A DNA stretch of 64,000 bases from Apteryx mantelli (Eukaryota > Chordata > Aves > Apterygiformes > Apterygidae): NCBI RefSeq assembly GCF_036417845.1, contig NC_090011.1:1054001-1118000 (forward strand), in the 5' to 3' direction. Numbering within the stretch: position 1 is the stretch's first letter; each line of letters starts with the position of its first letter. This document shows positions 24,251 through 31,504 of this stretch, one piece after another. A program made the position numbers and the translations under genes. Under the pieces are notes generated by a model that worked only from the letters and a program-made list of their open reading frames with translations, made no database searches and was not told the DNA's origin.

Positions 24251-27200
24251 TTCCACTTCCCTTTGCCTTTTACAGACCAACTGCTGAAAGAACACAGTAA
24301 GTGACCTTTGCTTTCTGGTACTCCTTTGGCAACCGTGACCTGCTGAGACCTCCTTGGGGCACCTGCACAGCTTAGGAAAGCTGCCTGGCCTCCTCCAACT
24401 GTGCAGGGACACATGATGTTGTGATAATCCAGGCCCTGTAGAAAGGAAAGGCCATTACGTCAAAGGATCTGCTTGGGCCCGAGGCTGAGAGGTTGCTCCT
24501 GGAGTGCCCGGGGTGCAGAACGTGGACCGGGAAGAGAGCTGCAATGAGGGGAAGGGAGAAGTCAGCAAAGGCCTGTGTGGGGAGCCGTGGTGGGCTCTGA
24601 GGCGCAGTGGGCTGTCTTTGCTAAGTGCCTTTTCCCTTCCTTTTGTAGCTCAGGGAAACGAGGAGAAGGGTAAGTGGTCTGCGCTGCCTGGGACGTGGTC
24701 CTTGTGGAGAGGTCCCGTGGCAAGAGGGAGGTGCTGGTGTCCAAAGCCCTGGGACTTCTTGGGGCAGGCAAGGAGCCCCTTGTTGTGAGCAGGAGCGCAG
24801 CTGCTGGCCCTGTGCAGGCTGCCCAGCGGAGGTCTTCATCTTCATCTGGAGCCTGCCCGGCAGGCTTGCCTGAGGAACAGGAGCATGTGGAAGGGAGGTA
24901 GAGAGGGCCGGAAGGCAGAACTGGAATGAGGGGTGAGCGAAGGAAGGAAGGAAGGTGAGCAGAGCAGAGCAGAGCAGAGCAGAGGAGGAAGCGATAAGCA
25001 GGGCAAGAAGGAGGGAAGGAAGCCATTAAGGCTGAGTGGAAGGGAAGGGAAGGGTGGACGTGTGGCAGGGCATCAGGGCTTGGGGAAGGACTTGCAGAAG
25101 GCAGGCTGGAGGGAGGGAGGGAAGGAAGGGTGGAAGGAAGTGTGGAAGGAAAGGACGAAGGAAGAATGAAAGGAAGCAAGCAAGCAAGCTAGGAAAGACA
25201 TGAAGGAAGGAGGGATTTGAAAAGGTTTTGGCTGGATTGAAGGAAGGCAGGAGAAGAGGCTAGAAGGGGTCAAGACGGCAATGAGAGACAGGAGAAACTG
25301 AGAACGCGAGCACTCTGAATTCTCCTGTGAACACCACTGAGCTCGTGTGGGCTCTCTGCCTCAGGTAGGGCATGCACAGCGCTGGCCTTTGTTTAGCTGT
25401 GTGAGCCCAGGTGCCAAGGGTCTTCCCAGGGCAGGGCTGCACAGCAGCACAGTGCTGGACTAGTTGCCGAAGGCTGCCGCCTTCTCCCGAGAATCATAAC
25501 CCGACCAGGGTACTCGCCCAGCGCTGTGTGCAATGCCTCCCCCTGCAGTTTGTAACAACAGCCCTTCTGCTTTCTTTTGCAGGGCAACTGCAAGCACAGC
25601 TAGGTGAGTGCTTCCTGGCGTGTGAGAGAGGCTCCTTGTTGCTGGCGAGGAAGGTGGGAATGGGGAGCGCTGTGTGTCCGTGGGGCCAGCCCTTCACCCG
25701 GGCGGCCAGGAAGGAAGCCTGCTGCTTGCCTCCCAAGGTGTCCCTTGCCCTCCTGCCCTCTGCTGCCGCGGCACTTCTGGCAAGGTGGACTGAGCAGGCA
25801 GCAGGGGCTGGAAGCCATAAGAGCTGACATTCTTCAGAAGGCTCTCTTGCCAAAAGACTCACACCTCTCTCTCTCCTTTCCACTTCCCTTTGCCTTTTAC
25901 AGAGCAACTGCAGAAAGAACACAGTAAGTGGCCTTTCCTTTCTGATACTTCTTTGGTGACCATGAACTGCTGGGATGTCTTGGGGCACCTGCTGAGCTCA
26001 GGAAAGCCTCCTGGCCTCACCCAGTTGTGCAGGGACACATCACGCTGTGATCATCAAGGCCCTGTAGAAAGGGAAGGCCATTACGTCAAAGGATCTGCTT
26101 GGGCCCGAGGCTGAGAGGTTGCTCCTGGAGTGCCCGGGGTGCAGAACGTGGACCGGGAAGAGAGCTGCAATGAGGGGAAGGGAGAAGTCAGCAAACGCCT
26201 GTGTGGGGAGCCGTGGTGGGCTCTGAGGCGCAGTGGGCTGTCTTTGCTAATTGCCTTTTCCCTTCCTTTTGTAGCTCAGGTGAAAGAAGAAAAAGGTAAG
26301 TGGTCTGCGCTGCCTGGGACATGGGCCTTGTGGAGAGGTCGCATGGCGAGAGGGAGTTGCTGGTGTCCAAAGCCGCGGGGCTTCTTGGGGCAGGCAAGGA
26401 GCCCCTTGTTGTGAGCAGGAGTGGAGCTGCTGCCCCTGTGCAGGCTGCCCAGCGGAGGTCTTCCTCTTTAGCTGCAGCCTGCCCGGCGGGCTTGCCTGAG
26501 GAACAGGAGCATGTGGGAGGCAGGCAGAGAGGGCCAGAAGGCAGACCTGGAATGAGGCGTGAGCAAAGGAAGCAAGGAAGAAGGTGAGGAGAGCAGGAAG
26601 CGATAAGCAGGGCCAGAAGGAGGGAAGGAAGCCACTAAGGCTGAGTGGAAGAGAAGGGAATGGTGGAGGTGTGGCAGGGCATCAGGGCATGAGGAAGGGC
26701 TTGCAGAAGGCAGGCTGGAGGGAGGGAAGGATGGGTGATAGGACGGAAGGAAGGGTGGAAAGAAGAACAGAATGAAGAATGGAAGGAAGGAGGGAAGCAA
26801 GCAAGCAAGCAAGGAAGCTAGGAAAAAGCATGAAGGAAGGAAGGAAGGTTTTAAAAAGGTTTTGTATGGATTGAGGGAAGGAGGGAGAAGGGGATTAGAC
26901 GGGCTAAAGATGGGAATGACAGAGAGGAGAAACTGAGAGCAGGAGCACTCTGAATGCTCCTGTGAGCACCCTTGAGCTCGTGTGGGCTCTCTGCCTCAGC
27001 TAGGGCATGCACAGCGGTGGCCTTTGTTTAGGTGTGTGAGCCCAGGTGCCAGGGGTCTTCCCAGGGCAGGGCTGCACAGCAGCACAGTGCTGGACTAGTT
27101 GCCGAAGGCTGCCGCCTTCTCCTGAGAATCATAACCCTACCAGGGTACTCCTGAGCGCTTTGTGCAATCCCTCCCCCAGCAGTTTGTAATGGCCCTTCTG

Positions 27201-28261
27201 CTTTCTTTTGCAGGGCAACTGCAAGGACAGCTAGGTGAGTGCTTCCTGGCGTGTGAGAGAGGCTCCTTGTTGCTGGAGGGGAATGTGGGAATGGGGAGCG
27301 CTGTGTGTCTGTGGGGCCAGCCCTTGGCCCTGCCAGCCACGAAGGAAGCCTGCTGCTTGCCTCCCAAGCTGTCCCTTGCCCGCCTGCCCTCCGCTGCCGC
27401 GATGGTCCTTGCGGGCTGGCGTGAGCAGGCAGCAGGAAAGGAGGAGGGAAGGAAGTGTATGAGGTGGACTGTCAGGGCAGGGCAGGGCAGGGCTGAAGGG
27501 TGGAAATGAGGAAGGTAGGATGGAGGGAAGCCATTAAGGTGGTGGATGAATGGAAGGGAGGAAGGAAAGAAGAAATAAAGGATGCAGGAATGAAAGGGGG
27601 AGGGAGTTAAGAAAGGAGGGGAAAGGTCAAAGCGGCTTGAAGGAAGGGAGAAAGAGAAGATGGAAGTGAGAAAGCCTAGGAATGAAAGAAGGGAGGCAAG
27701 GAGGACGACAGGAATATAAACATTCCTGTGAAGAAAAGTCAGCCCGTGTGAACTCCCTTTGGCTCGGGTGGGGATCCACACACTGTTGTTTGTGTCTCTG
27801 TGTGACCCCAACTGCCAAAGGCTTTTCCGAGGCAGGTCTTGGTATCAGCACAGACTTGGCTTATAAGACGGAGGCTGTTGTCTTCTCAGGGGATACAAAT
27901 GCTTGGCAGAATGCTCCCTTCAGTGCTTCACACGATCCACACACCAGCACTTTGTAACCGCCCGTCTGCTTTCTTTTGCAGGGCAAACTAAAGGACAGCT
28001 AGGTGAGTGCTCACTGGCGTGTGAGAGAGGTTCCTTGTTGCTAAAGGGAAATATGGGAATGGGGCGCGCTCTGTGTCCGTGGCTCTAGCCCTTGGCTCTG
28101 AAACGCAGGAAGAGAGATGGCTGCTTGCCTCCAAACACGTCCCTTGCCCTCCTGCCCTCCGCTGCCACGGCAGCCCTGGCAAGGTGGACTGAGCAGGCAG
28201 CAGTGGCTGGAAGCCATAAGAGCTGCCGTTCTTCAGAAGGCTCTCTCACCAAAACACTGAC

Positions 28262-28302
<41 letters not shown>

Positions 28303-31300
28303 TTCCACTTCCCTTTGCCTTTTACAGACCAACTGCTGAAAGAAAACAGTAAGTGACCTTTGCTTTCTGGTACTCCTTTGGCAACCGTGACCTGCTGAGA
28401 CCTCCTTGGGGCACCTGCACAGCTTAGGAAAGCTGCCTGGCCTCCTCCAACTGTGCAGGGACACATGATGTTGTGATAATCCAGGCCCTGTAGAAAGGAA
28501 AGGCCATTACGTCAAAGGATCTGCTTGGGCCCAAGGCTGAGAGGTTGCTCCTGGAGTGCCCGGGGTGCAGAACGTGGACCGGGAAGAGAGCTGCAATGAG
28601 GGGAAGGGAGAAGTCAGCAAAGGCCTGGGTGGGGAGCCGTGGTGGGCTCTGAGGCGCAGTGGGCTGTCTTTGCTAAGTGCCTTTTCCCTTCCTTTTGTAG
28701 CTCAGGTGAAAGAAGAAAAAGGTAAGTGGTCTGCGCTGCCTGGGACATGGGCCTTGTGGAGAGGTCCCGTGGCGAGAGGGAGTTGCTGGTGTCCAAAGCC
28801 GTGGGGCTTCTTGGGGCAGGCAAGGAGCCCCTTGTTGTGAGCAGGAGTGGAGCTGCTGCCCCTGTGCAGGCTGCCCAGCGGAGGTCTTCCTCTTTAGCTG
28901 CAGCCTGCCCGGCGGGCTTGCCTGAGGAACAGGAGCATGTGGGAGGCAGGCAGAGAGGGCCAGAAGGCAGACCTGGAATGAGGCGTGAGCAAAGGAAGCA
29001 AGGAAGAAGGTGAGGAGAGCAGGAAGCGATAAGCAGGTAGGAGGGAGGGTGTCAAGACGGAAGATATGATAGAGAGGAAAGAGAAGAAATTTTATGAAGG
29101 TTTTAAGGAAGGAAGACAAGATGGAAGGCGGAAAGATGGAATTGAGAGAATAGGGGAAGTGAGGGATATGTCAATGTTCACATTCCTGTGAGGAAAAGTT
29201 AGCTCATGTGAGCCCTCTTTGGCTCAAGTGTGTCTCCACATTTATGTCCTTTTTCTTAGCTGCATGATCCCAGGTGACAAGGGGTTTTGCAGTTTAGGGC
29301 TTGGTATCAGCCTAGTGCTGCACTAGTCAATGGAGGCTGTCATCTTTCTAGACTAATAAAAAGCTTTACAGAGTGCCCCCCGCAGTGCTTCACACCATCC
29401 ATCTACCAGCAGTTTGTTTCCACACTTCTCCTTTTTTTTGCTGGGCAACTTCAGGAATGGAATGGTGAGTGCTCTCTGGTGTGCAAGAGGCTCCATGTGC
29501 CTAGAACCAAGAATGGGAATGTGGAGAAATGGGAATGCTAAGAGAACTTTATAGTTAATCAGATCAAAGGATCTCCTTGGGCGTGTGGATGAGTGGTCAA
29601 TCCTGAGTCCTCAAGGGTCATTTAAATGGGAGTGGGAACGTGATTTGCTACAATGTGGTTTTTGGTCTGGAAGGCCATTTTGATTGCCCCTTTTTGGACA
29701 GACTGAAGGTTCTCTCTCCAGAGACAGTTTTTTGCCTCCCTTTTTCTCTGTCTGCTCTCTGTTCTGCCGGGGACCACGTCCTCTCTTCTCTTCGTCCTCC
29801 TCCTCCTCCTCCTTTTCAGGGGTCATGTGTGTGTGAAAGGTTTCTCAAAGAGCAATCTCCCAAGTGACCCAAAGGATTTCCCTCTCTGGAGGATGACAGG
29901 GGCTTCTGATTTGTTGCCTCACCTGCAGAACCAAGATGTTTCTGCAGAAGAGCATGCTCTTCTGATCGGCAGCATGGATTATGCATTAGCTCACTGCAGA
30001 CAAGGCTTTCTTCTCTACATCCACTTATTGCCTCCTTTATTCATTTTCCTACAGAGTTTTTGAAAATACAGCGTCACAAAGGTAAGAGAGAAACAAAGAG
30101 GCTGATTCCCAGCTCTCAGGGCCTGGACGTATATTTGGAAGTGTGTTTGTCCTACACAGAGAACAATTCAGAGGACAACATCTTTGCTCCAAGAATTGTT
30201 GCTTGAGTTTTCCCTTCTTCACATGCTGCCCAAGACCCTTCACAAGCCTGTGTTACAGCAGCTGGCATTTCAAGCAGCATTATGTCTTCTCAGAAGAAAA
30301 GACAGGTTTTAGGAAGAATGAGAGGCTCATTTCAGGGAGGTCAACTGGAACATTTCTACTGGATCTGTTGCTGAGCATTCCTTGCTGAGCAGTGCACAGC
30401 TGAGGGTGGGCAGGGATCAGCAGCTGGCACTCTGCTGCCTGCAAAGCCTGATTCAAGAAGTATCCCAGCAGCCCCCTGGCCTGCTTAGGCCATGCAGGCT
30501 TGGCCAGCCTGATTTATCCCCAAACTCAGGCAAATAGCTGATGTGATTCTGGTTTTGCGCAAAGAGGTTGTGTGTGTGGAGGCATGGTTCTTTTGCTCAG
30601 CTCACCTCTGCAGAGTCTCAGTGATGAAGGAAAAGGCTGGCAATCCCCTTACATTCCTTCTTGGTACTACTTGCATTTCCAGCAGAATGTCTCTGAGTAG
30701 CCATGCGTTTGATGCCTGCTGGCTGCTCTCTCACAACATAGACGAGAGCAAGGGACATGAGAGATCTGGGAGGGCAATGGTTGGAGGTTTCCTGTACCAG
30801 GAGGCCAACTAGGGAGCATGGAAGAGGAGGCAGAGGGAGGGCAAGGGAAGAGGCACATGGGGACACAGGGTCGAAAGTTTCAGAAAAGCAGCCCTCATGG
30901 TTTTTGATACTGAAGGAATGACTTGGCCTTTGCAGTGGATGTCTCCCTGGATGCTGACACAGCTCATCCAAGGCTGGAGGTGTCTCCAGATGGGAAGAGT
31001 GTGAAAGATACTGGCACTGCCAGAAATGTGCCCAGGACAGAGAAGAGATTTGACTCCCACACTTTCCTTTTGGCAAAGGAAGGCTACACATCTGGGAAAT
31101 GCTATTGGGAAGTGGATGTTGGAAAGAGAAGAAACTGGGACGTGGGCATTGCCCAGGAGCCTGTGACTCGCAAAGGGACACTGACTCTGTCCCCAGAGAA
31201 GGGCTTCTGGGTCATAGGGTTAGCAGATGGGCAAGATTATTGGGCCCGCACAGAGCCTTGGACCCGTTTGGTTGTGAGTGGGAAACCCAGAAAGATTGGG

Positions 31301-31504
31301 ATCTTCCTGGATGTCTCAGCCAAGAAGCTGTCATTCTTTAATGTCAGCAAGAAAACAGCCGTGTACACTTTCACCCTTGGTGGAGACAGCAGCCAGGAAG
31401 GGAAGTTCTTTCCCTTCTTCTCAACAGGGTCCCCTTCTGCAAAGCCTGACACTGAGCCACTGAAAATAGTCCTGGGGTTTGAGGAGGACCATGATGATGA
31501 GTAA
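9180..31504 (+). CDS. Gene A: multi-exon transmembrane coiled-coil B30.2 protein, butyrophilin/B-G-like
   Basis: Inferred exon chain: 9180-9240, 9755-9811, 11888-11944, 12599-12829, 13435-13497, 14415-14441, 15444-15551 (TM), sixteen 21-nt heptad exons from 17116 to 28721, 30055-30081, and 30936-31504 (B30.2, stop TAA 31502-31504). Every junction after the first exon is phase 1, and the chain reads without a stop. The downstream part (TM, heptads, B30.2) matches the architecture of butyrophilin/B-G proteins: type I membrane proteins with a coiled-coil cytoplasmic tail. Unusually, no IgV or IgC exon is found between the previous locus and the TM exon; polar low-complexity exons stand there instead. 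The first coding exon is not identified. Confidence is high for heptads and B30.2, moderate for TM, and low to moderate for exons before 14,415. Whether all heptad exons enter one transcript is unknown. Confidence 0.6.
9755..9811 (+). CDS. Gene A candidate 57-nt exon, copy 1
   Basis: This 57-nt phase 1-1 exon ([18 protein letters not shown]) lies between an aatgtccag acceptor and a gtaagt donor. An exon of identical length with a similar upstream context (cttcctctt.. then gtccag) lies at 11,888, which suggests exon duplication. No known domain. Confidence 0.35.
11888..11944 (+). CDS. Gene A candidate 57-nt exon, copy 2
   Basis: A 57-nt phase 1-1 exon ([18 protein letters not shown]) between acceptor aacgtccag and donor gtaagt. 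It has the same length, phase and flanking pattern as 9,755-9,811 but a diverged sequence. No known domain. Confidence 0.35.
   Translation, partial: KVRSIYYVSNNTQDTLRI
12599..12829 (+). CDS. Gene A candidate 231-nt polar exon
   Basis: The acceptor is strong (ggctttctttttgcag) and the donor is gtaagt. The 231 nt are open in phase 1 over 77 codons, with no cysteine, many Q, E, R, S, G and H residues, and no hydrophobic segment. This suggests a disordered segment ([20 protein letters not shown] near its start, ERRPERQGR at its end). It sits where an Ig-domain exon would be expected in a butyrophilin. No similarity to a known domain was recognised. Confidence 0.45.
13435..13497 (+). CDS. Gene A candidate 63-nt Gly/Pro-rich exon
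   Basis: A 63-nt phase 1-1 exon ([20 protein letters not shown]) between acceptor ttttatcctgaag and donor gtgagt. It may be a flexible linker. Support is splice signals and phase only. Confidence 0.35.
13742..15134 (+). repeat. 1.4-kb segmental duplication, copy 1
   Basis: This stretch is nearly identical to 35,282-36,693, including a poly(A) run (about 14,208-14,224) and the 27-nt exon. The match stops at ...caaaacacctc, where the second copy runs into the 3' end of a CR1. Confidence 0.85.
14415..14441 (+). CDS. Gene A 27-nt exon before the TM exon
   Basis: A 27-nt phase 1-1 exon (SQKSMAFK) with acceptor tttcctttttcag and donor gtaagt. It is conserved at 35,972-35,998 in the partial copy, including both splice signals, with only the last base differing. 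Confidence 0.5.
15444..15551 (+). CDS. Gene A transmembrane exon
   Basis: This 108-nt phase 1-1 exon encodes a short stalk ([12 protein letters not shown]), a hydrophobic span ([19 protein letters not shown]) and a basic stop-transfer sequence (WKRA). Size, phase and position ahead of the heptad exons match butyrophilin/B-G TM exons. Acceptor ttcttttcaag, donor gtgagg. The last base joins in frame to the first heptad exon at 17,116. The corresponding exon is missing in the partial copy at 35-40 kb. Confidence 0.7.
15755..16020 (+). repeat. Collapsed heptad-exon unit, exons deleted
   Basis: The start (catgcaatccatccccaggcaggc, then cttctcctttgtttt) matches the acceptor side of the exon at 17,116. 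It then jumps to sequence matching about 17,898 onward (gtccaaag..gggcttcttg). The region that holds three heptad exons in other units is missing, so this is a relic unit without exons. Confidence 0.6.
16019..16860 (+). repeat. GA-rich (GGAA)n-type intronic tract
   Basis: A long purine-strand tract of ggaagg/gaagga repeats with interspersed unique words (aagcgataagcagg, gtggcagggcat). Similar tracts follow each heptad module at about 18,052-18,440, 19,680-20,100, 20,590-20,880, 24,890-25,270, 26,520-26,940, 27,430-27,720, 28,930-29,160 and 39,019-39,450. The long proline/serine/leucine-rich frames on the opposite strand come from this composition and are not genes. Confidence 0.8.
17116..17136 (+). 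CDS. Heptad exon 1, GQVEEKL
   Basis: A 21-nt phase 1-1 exon after a tttgtttttcag acceptor, with donor gtgagt. Residues 3 and 7 (V, L) fall at the a/d core positions of the coiled coil. Confidence 0.75.
   Translation, partial: GKLKRS
17441..17461 (+). CDS. Heptad exon 2, DQLLKEN
   Basis: A 21-nt phase 1-1 exon. The acceptor follows a CT-repeat pyrimidine tract (17,396-17,412) and ccttttacag; donor gtaagt. Confidence 0.8.
17806..17826 (+). CDS. Heptad exon 3, TQVKEEK
   Basis: A 21-nt phase 1-1 exon; acceptor ccttccttttgtag, donor gtaagt. V is at a core position. It closes the first three-exon module. Confidence 0.8.
18743..18763 (+). CDS. Heptad exon 4, GQLQAQL
   Basis: A 21-nt phase 1-1 exon; acceptor ctttcttttgcag, donor gtgagt. 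L3 and L7 are core residues. Identical to 25,583-25,603. Confidence 0.85.
   Translation, partial: GNCKHS
19064..19084 (+). CDS. Heptad exon 5, EQLQKEH
   Basis: A 21-nt phase 1-1 exon; acceptor ccttttacag after a short CT repeat, donor gtaagt. Identical to 25,903-25,923. Confidence 0.85.
19436..19456 (+). CDS. Heptad exon 6, TQVKEEK
   Basis: A 21-nt phase 1-1 exon; acceptor ccttccttttgtag, donor gtaagt. Identical to 26,275 and 28,701. Confidence 0.85.
20375..20395 (+). CDS. Heptad exon 7, GQLQGQL
   Basis: A 21-nt phase 1-1 exon; acceptor ctttcttttgcag, donor gtgagt. It stands alone: no second or third exon follows before the unit ends. Identical to 27,214-27,234. Confidence 0.85.
   Translation, partial: GNCKDS
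20988..23758 (-). mobile_element. CR1 LINE, 5'-truncated, long open ORF2
   Basis: The 3' end, at the left, shows the CR1 terminal 8-mer repeat (acagaatc twice) followed by the conserved CR1 3' sequence. The coding part reads leftward. Left flank ...aaaggctttt and right flank ccgaggcagg are directly joined at 27,822-27,838 in the duplicate unit, so both ends of the insertion can be placed by comparison. No target-site duplication is evident, as is usual for CR1. It lies antisense in an intron of gene A. Confidence 0.95.
21067..23544 (-). CDS. CR1 ORF2 polyprotein fragment, endonuclease and reverse transcriptase, 825 aa
   Basis: An uninterrupted 825-residue frame. It begins in the C-terminal half of the AP-like endonuclease ([31 protein letters not shown]), then a linker, then the reverse transcriptase with [52 protein letters not shown] and the catalytic FADDTKLGG. 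The frame continues upstream of this Met towards 23,758, but an in-frame TGA (complement of 23,584-23,586) interrupts it, and the element is 5'-truncated. It encodes no full endonuclease, so autonomous movement is unlikely. This is a transposon frame, not part of gene A. Confidence 0.9.
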   Translation of the reverse strand: MGDTVVGVYYRPPDQEEEVDEAFYRQLEVASRSQALVLMGDFNHPDICWRDNTARLKQSWRFLQSIGDNFLTQVVEEPTRRGVLLDLVLTNKEGLVEDVKVGGCLGCSDHEMVEFRILRGGSRAPSRIATLDFRRANFGLFRDLLGGIPWVRALEGRGVQESWLIFKHHFLQAQERCIPMSRKSSKGGRRPAWMSKELLAKLNQKKEVYRKWKGGQATWEEYRNVVRVCRDATRKAKARLELNLARDVKDSKKGFFKYISSKRKTRENVGPLLNGVGALVTKDTEKAELLNAFFASVFTAQASPQEPQTLEAREKVWRKEDFPLVEEEWVRDHLSKLDTHKSMGPDGMHPQVLRELADIIAKPLSIILERSWRTGEVPEDWKKANVTPVFKKGKKEDPGNYRPVSLTSIPAKVMEQLILEAISKHVEEKKVIRSSQHGFTIGKSCLTNLIVSYDGMTGWVDEGRAVDVVYLDFSKAFDTVSHSILIDKLRKCGLDEWTVNWWLENWLNGRAQRVVISGTESRWRPVASGVPQGSVLGPVLFNFFINDLDEGTECTLSKFADDTKLGGVADTPEGCAAIQRDLDRLERWAERNLMKFNKGKCRVLHLGRNHASHQYRLGVELLESSSAEKGLGVLVDTKLSMRKQCALVAKKANGMLACIRKSVASRSREVILPLPSAQVRPRLEYCVQFWAPQYKRDVALLEQVHRRATKMIRGLEHLSYEERLRELGLFSLEKRRLRGDLINVYKYLKGGCREDGTRLFSVVPSDRTRGNGNKLKHRHFHLNMRKNFFTVRVTEHWHRLPREVVESPSLEIFKTRLDAILCNVL
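23914..23934 (+). CDS. Heptad exon 8, GQTKGQL
   Basis: A 21-nt phase 1-1 exon; acceptor ctttcttttgcag, donor gtgagt. Thr replaces Leu at core position 3. Identical to 27,982-28,002. Confidence 0.8.
   Translation, partial: GKLKDS
24196..24249 (+). repeat. (CT)27 microsatellite in a splice-acceptor tract
   Basis: A pure CT run 26 bases upstream of the exon at 24,276. The equivalent runs are much shorter at 17,396 and 19,026 and about 19 units long at 28,264-28,302. Confidence 0.95.
24276..24296 (+). CDS. Heptad exon 9, DQLLKEH
   Basis: A 21-nt phase 1-1 exon. The acceptor follows an expanded (CT)27 tract; donor gtaagt. Confidence 0.8.
24649..24669 (+). CDS. Heptad exon 10, TQGNEEK
   Basis: A 21-nt phase 1-1 exon; acceptor ccttccttttgtag, donor gtaagt. 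Gly-Asn replaces Val-Lys, which removes the core hydrophobic residue found in the sister exons. Confidence 0.8.
25583..25603 (+). CDS. Heptad exon 11, GQLQAQL
   Basis: A 21-nt phase 1-1 exon, identical with its splice signals to 18,743-18,763. Confidence 0.85.
   Translation, partial: GNCKHS
25903..25923 (+). CDS. Heptad exon 12, EQLQKEH
   Basis: A 21-nt phase 1-1 exon, identical to 19,064-19,084. Confidence 0.85.
26275..26295 (+). CDS. Heptad exon 13, TQVKEEK
   Basis: A 21-nt phase 1-1 exon, identical to 19,436-19,456. Confidence 0.85.
27214..27234 (+). CDS. Heptad exon 14, GQLQGQL
   Basis: A 21-nt phase 1-1 exon, identical to 20,375-20,395. Confidence 0.85.
   Translation, partial: GNCKDS
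27982..28002 (+). CDS. Heptad exon 15, GQTKGQL
   Basis: A 21-nt phase 1-1 exon, identical to 23,914-23,934. Confidence 0.8.
   Translation, partial: GKLKDS
28264..28302 (+). repeat. (CT)n microsatellite, about 19 units
   Basis: Same position relative to the next heptad exon as the (CT)27 at 24,196, but shorter. Confidence 0.95.
28328..28348 (+). CDS. Heptad exon 16, DQLLKEN
   Basis: A 21-nt phase 1-1 exon; acceptor ccttttacag, donor gtaagt. Identical to 17,441-17,461. Confidence 0.8.
28701..28721 (+). CDS. Heptad exon 17, TQVKEEK
   Basis: A 21-nt phase 1-1 exon; acceptor ccttccttttgtag, donor gtaagt. Its sequence matches the exon at 26,275 rather than the positionally equivalent one at 24,649. 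It is the last heptad exon with intact splice signals: the tail has sixteen 21-nt exons if the numbering gap left by the relic at 29,444 is ignored, seventeen if exon 1 at 17,116 is counted separately. Confidence 0.8.
29444..29464 (+). pseudogene. Relic heptad exon, GQLQEWN, broken acceptor
   Basis: The 21 bases align with GQL-type exons and keep a gtgagt donor. The acceptor that reads tttgcag elsewhere reads tttgctg here, so the AG is lost. It is probably skipped. Skipping keeps the frame because every exon is 21 nt and phase 1. Confidence 0.7.
30055..30081 (+). CDS. Gene A 27-nt exon, EFLKIQRHK
   Basis: A 27-nt phase 1-1 exon with acceptor attttcctacag and donor gtaaga. It is basic and links the heptad tail to the B30.2 exon in frame. 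The nine-residue size matches the tail exons of gene B. Confidence 0.65.
30936..31504 (+). CDS. Gene A terminal B30.2 (PRY-SPRY) exon
   Basis: Acceptor ggcctttgcag; phase 1 entry through [20 protein letters not shown] and SPRY hallmarks are complete ([61 protein letters not shown]). It is nearly identical to 548-1040. One difference is Cys in the usually basic position before YWEV. After FFPFFSTG it continues into an acidic C-terminus ([16 protein letters not shown], stop TAA 31502-31504) that the first copy lacks. B30.2 domains of this family bind ligands in the cytoplasm; the ligand here is unknown. No AATAAA was seen within about 700 bases downstream. Confidence 0.88.

Larger units (their letters stand above)
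23759..27828 (+). repeat. Tandem heptad unit 2, about 4.07 kb
   Basis: Seven heptad exons (23914, 24276, 24649, 25583, 25903, 26275, 27214). Its first 0.9 kb is nearly identical to unit 3 (27,829 onward) and its last 3.2 kb to unit 1. This mosaic fits unequal crossing-over. Confidence 0.9.
27829..29035 (+). repeat. Tandem heptad unit 3, truncated
   Basis: Starts gaggcaggtcttgg like unit 2 and carries three heptad exons (27982, 28328, 28701). The match to the other units stops at ...gcgataagcagg near 29,035. Confidence 0.85.

Noticed and set aside
24562-25179. Long minus-strand frames rich in Pro, Ser, Leu and Phe across GA tracts (also 19,408-19,992, 20,298-20,972, 27,137-27,811)
   Set aside because: They are the reverse reading of GGAA-type repeats, lie across real + strand exons and show no domain or start context.
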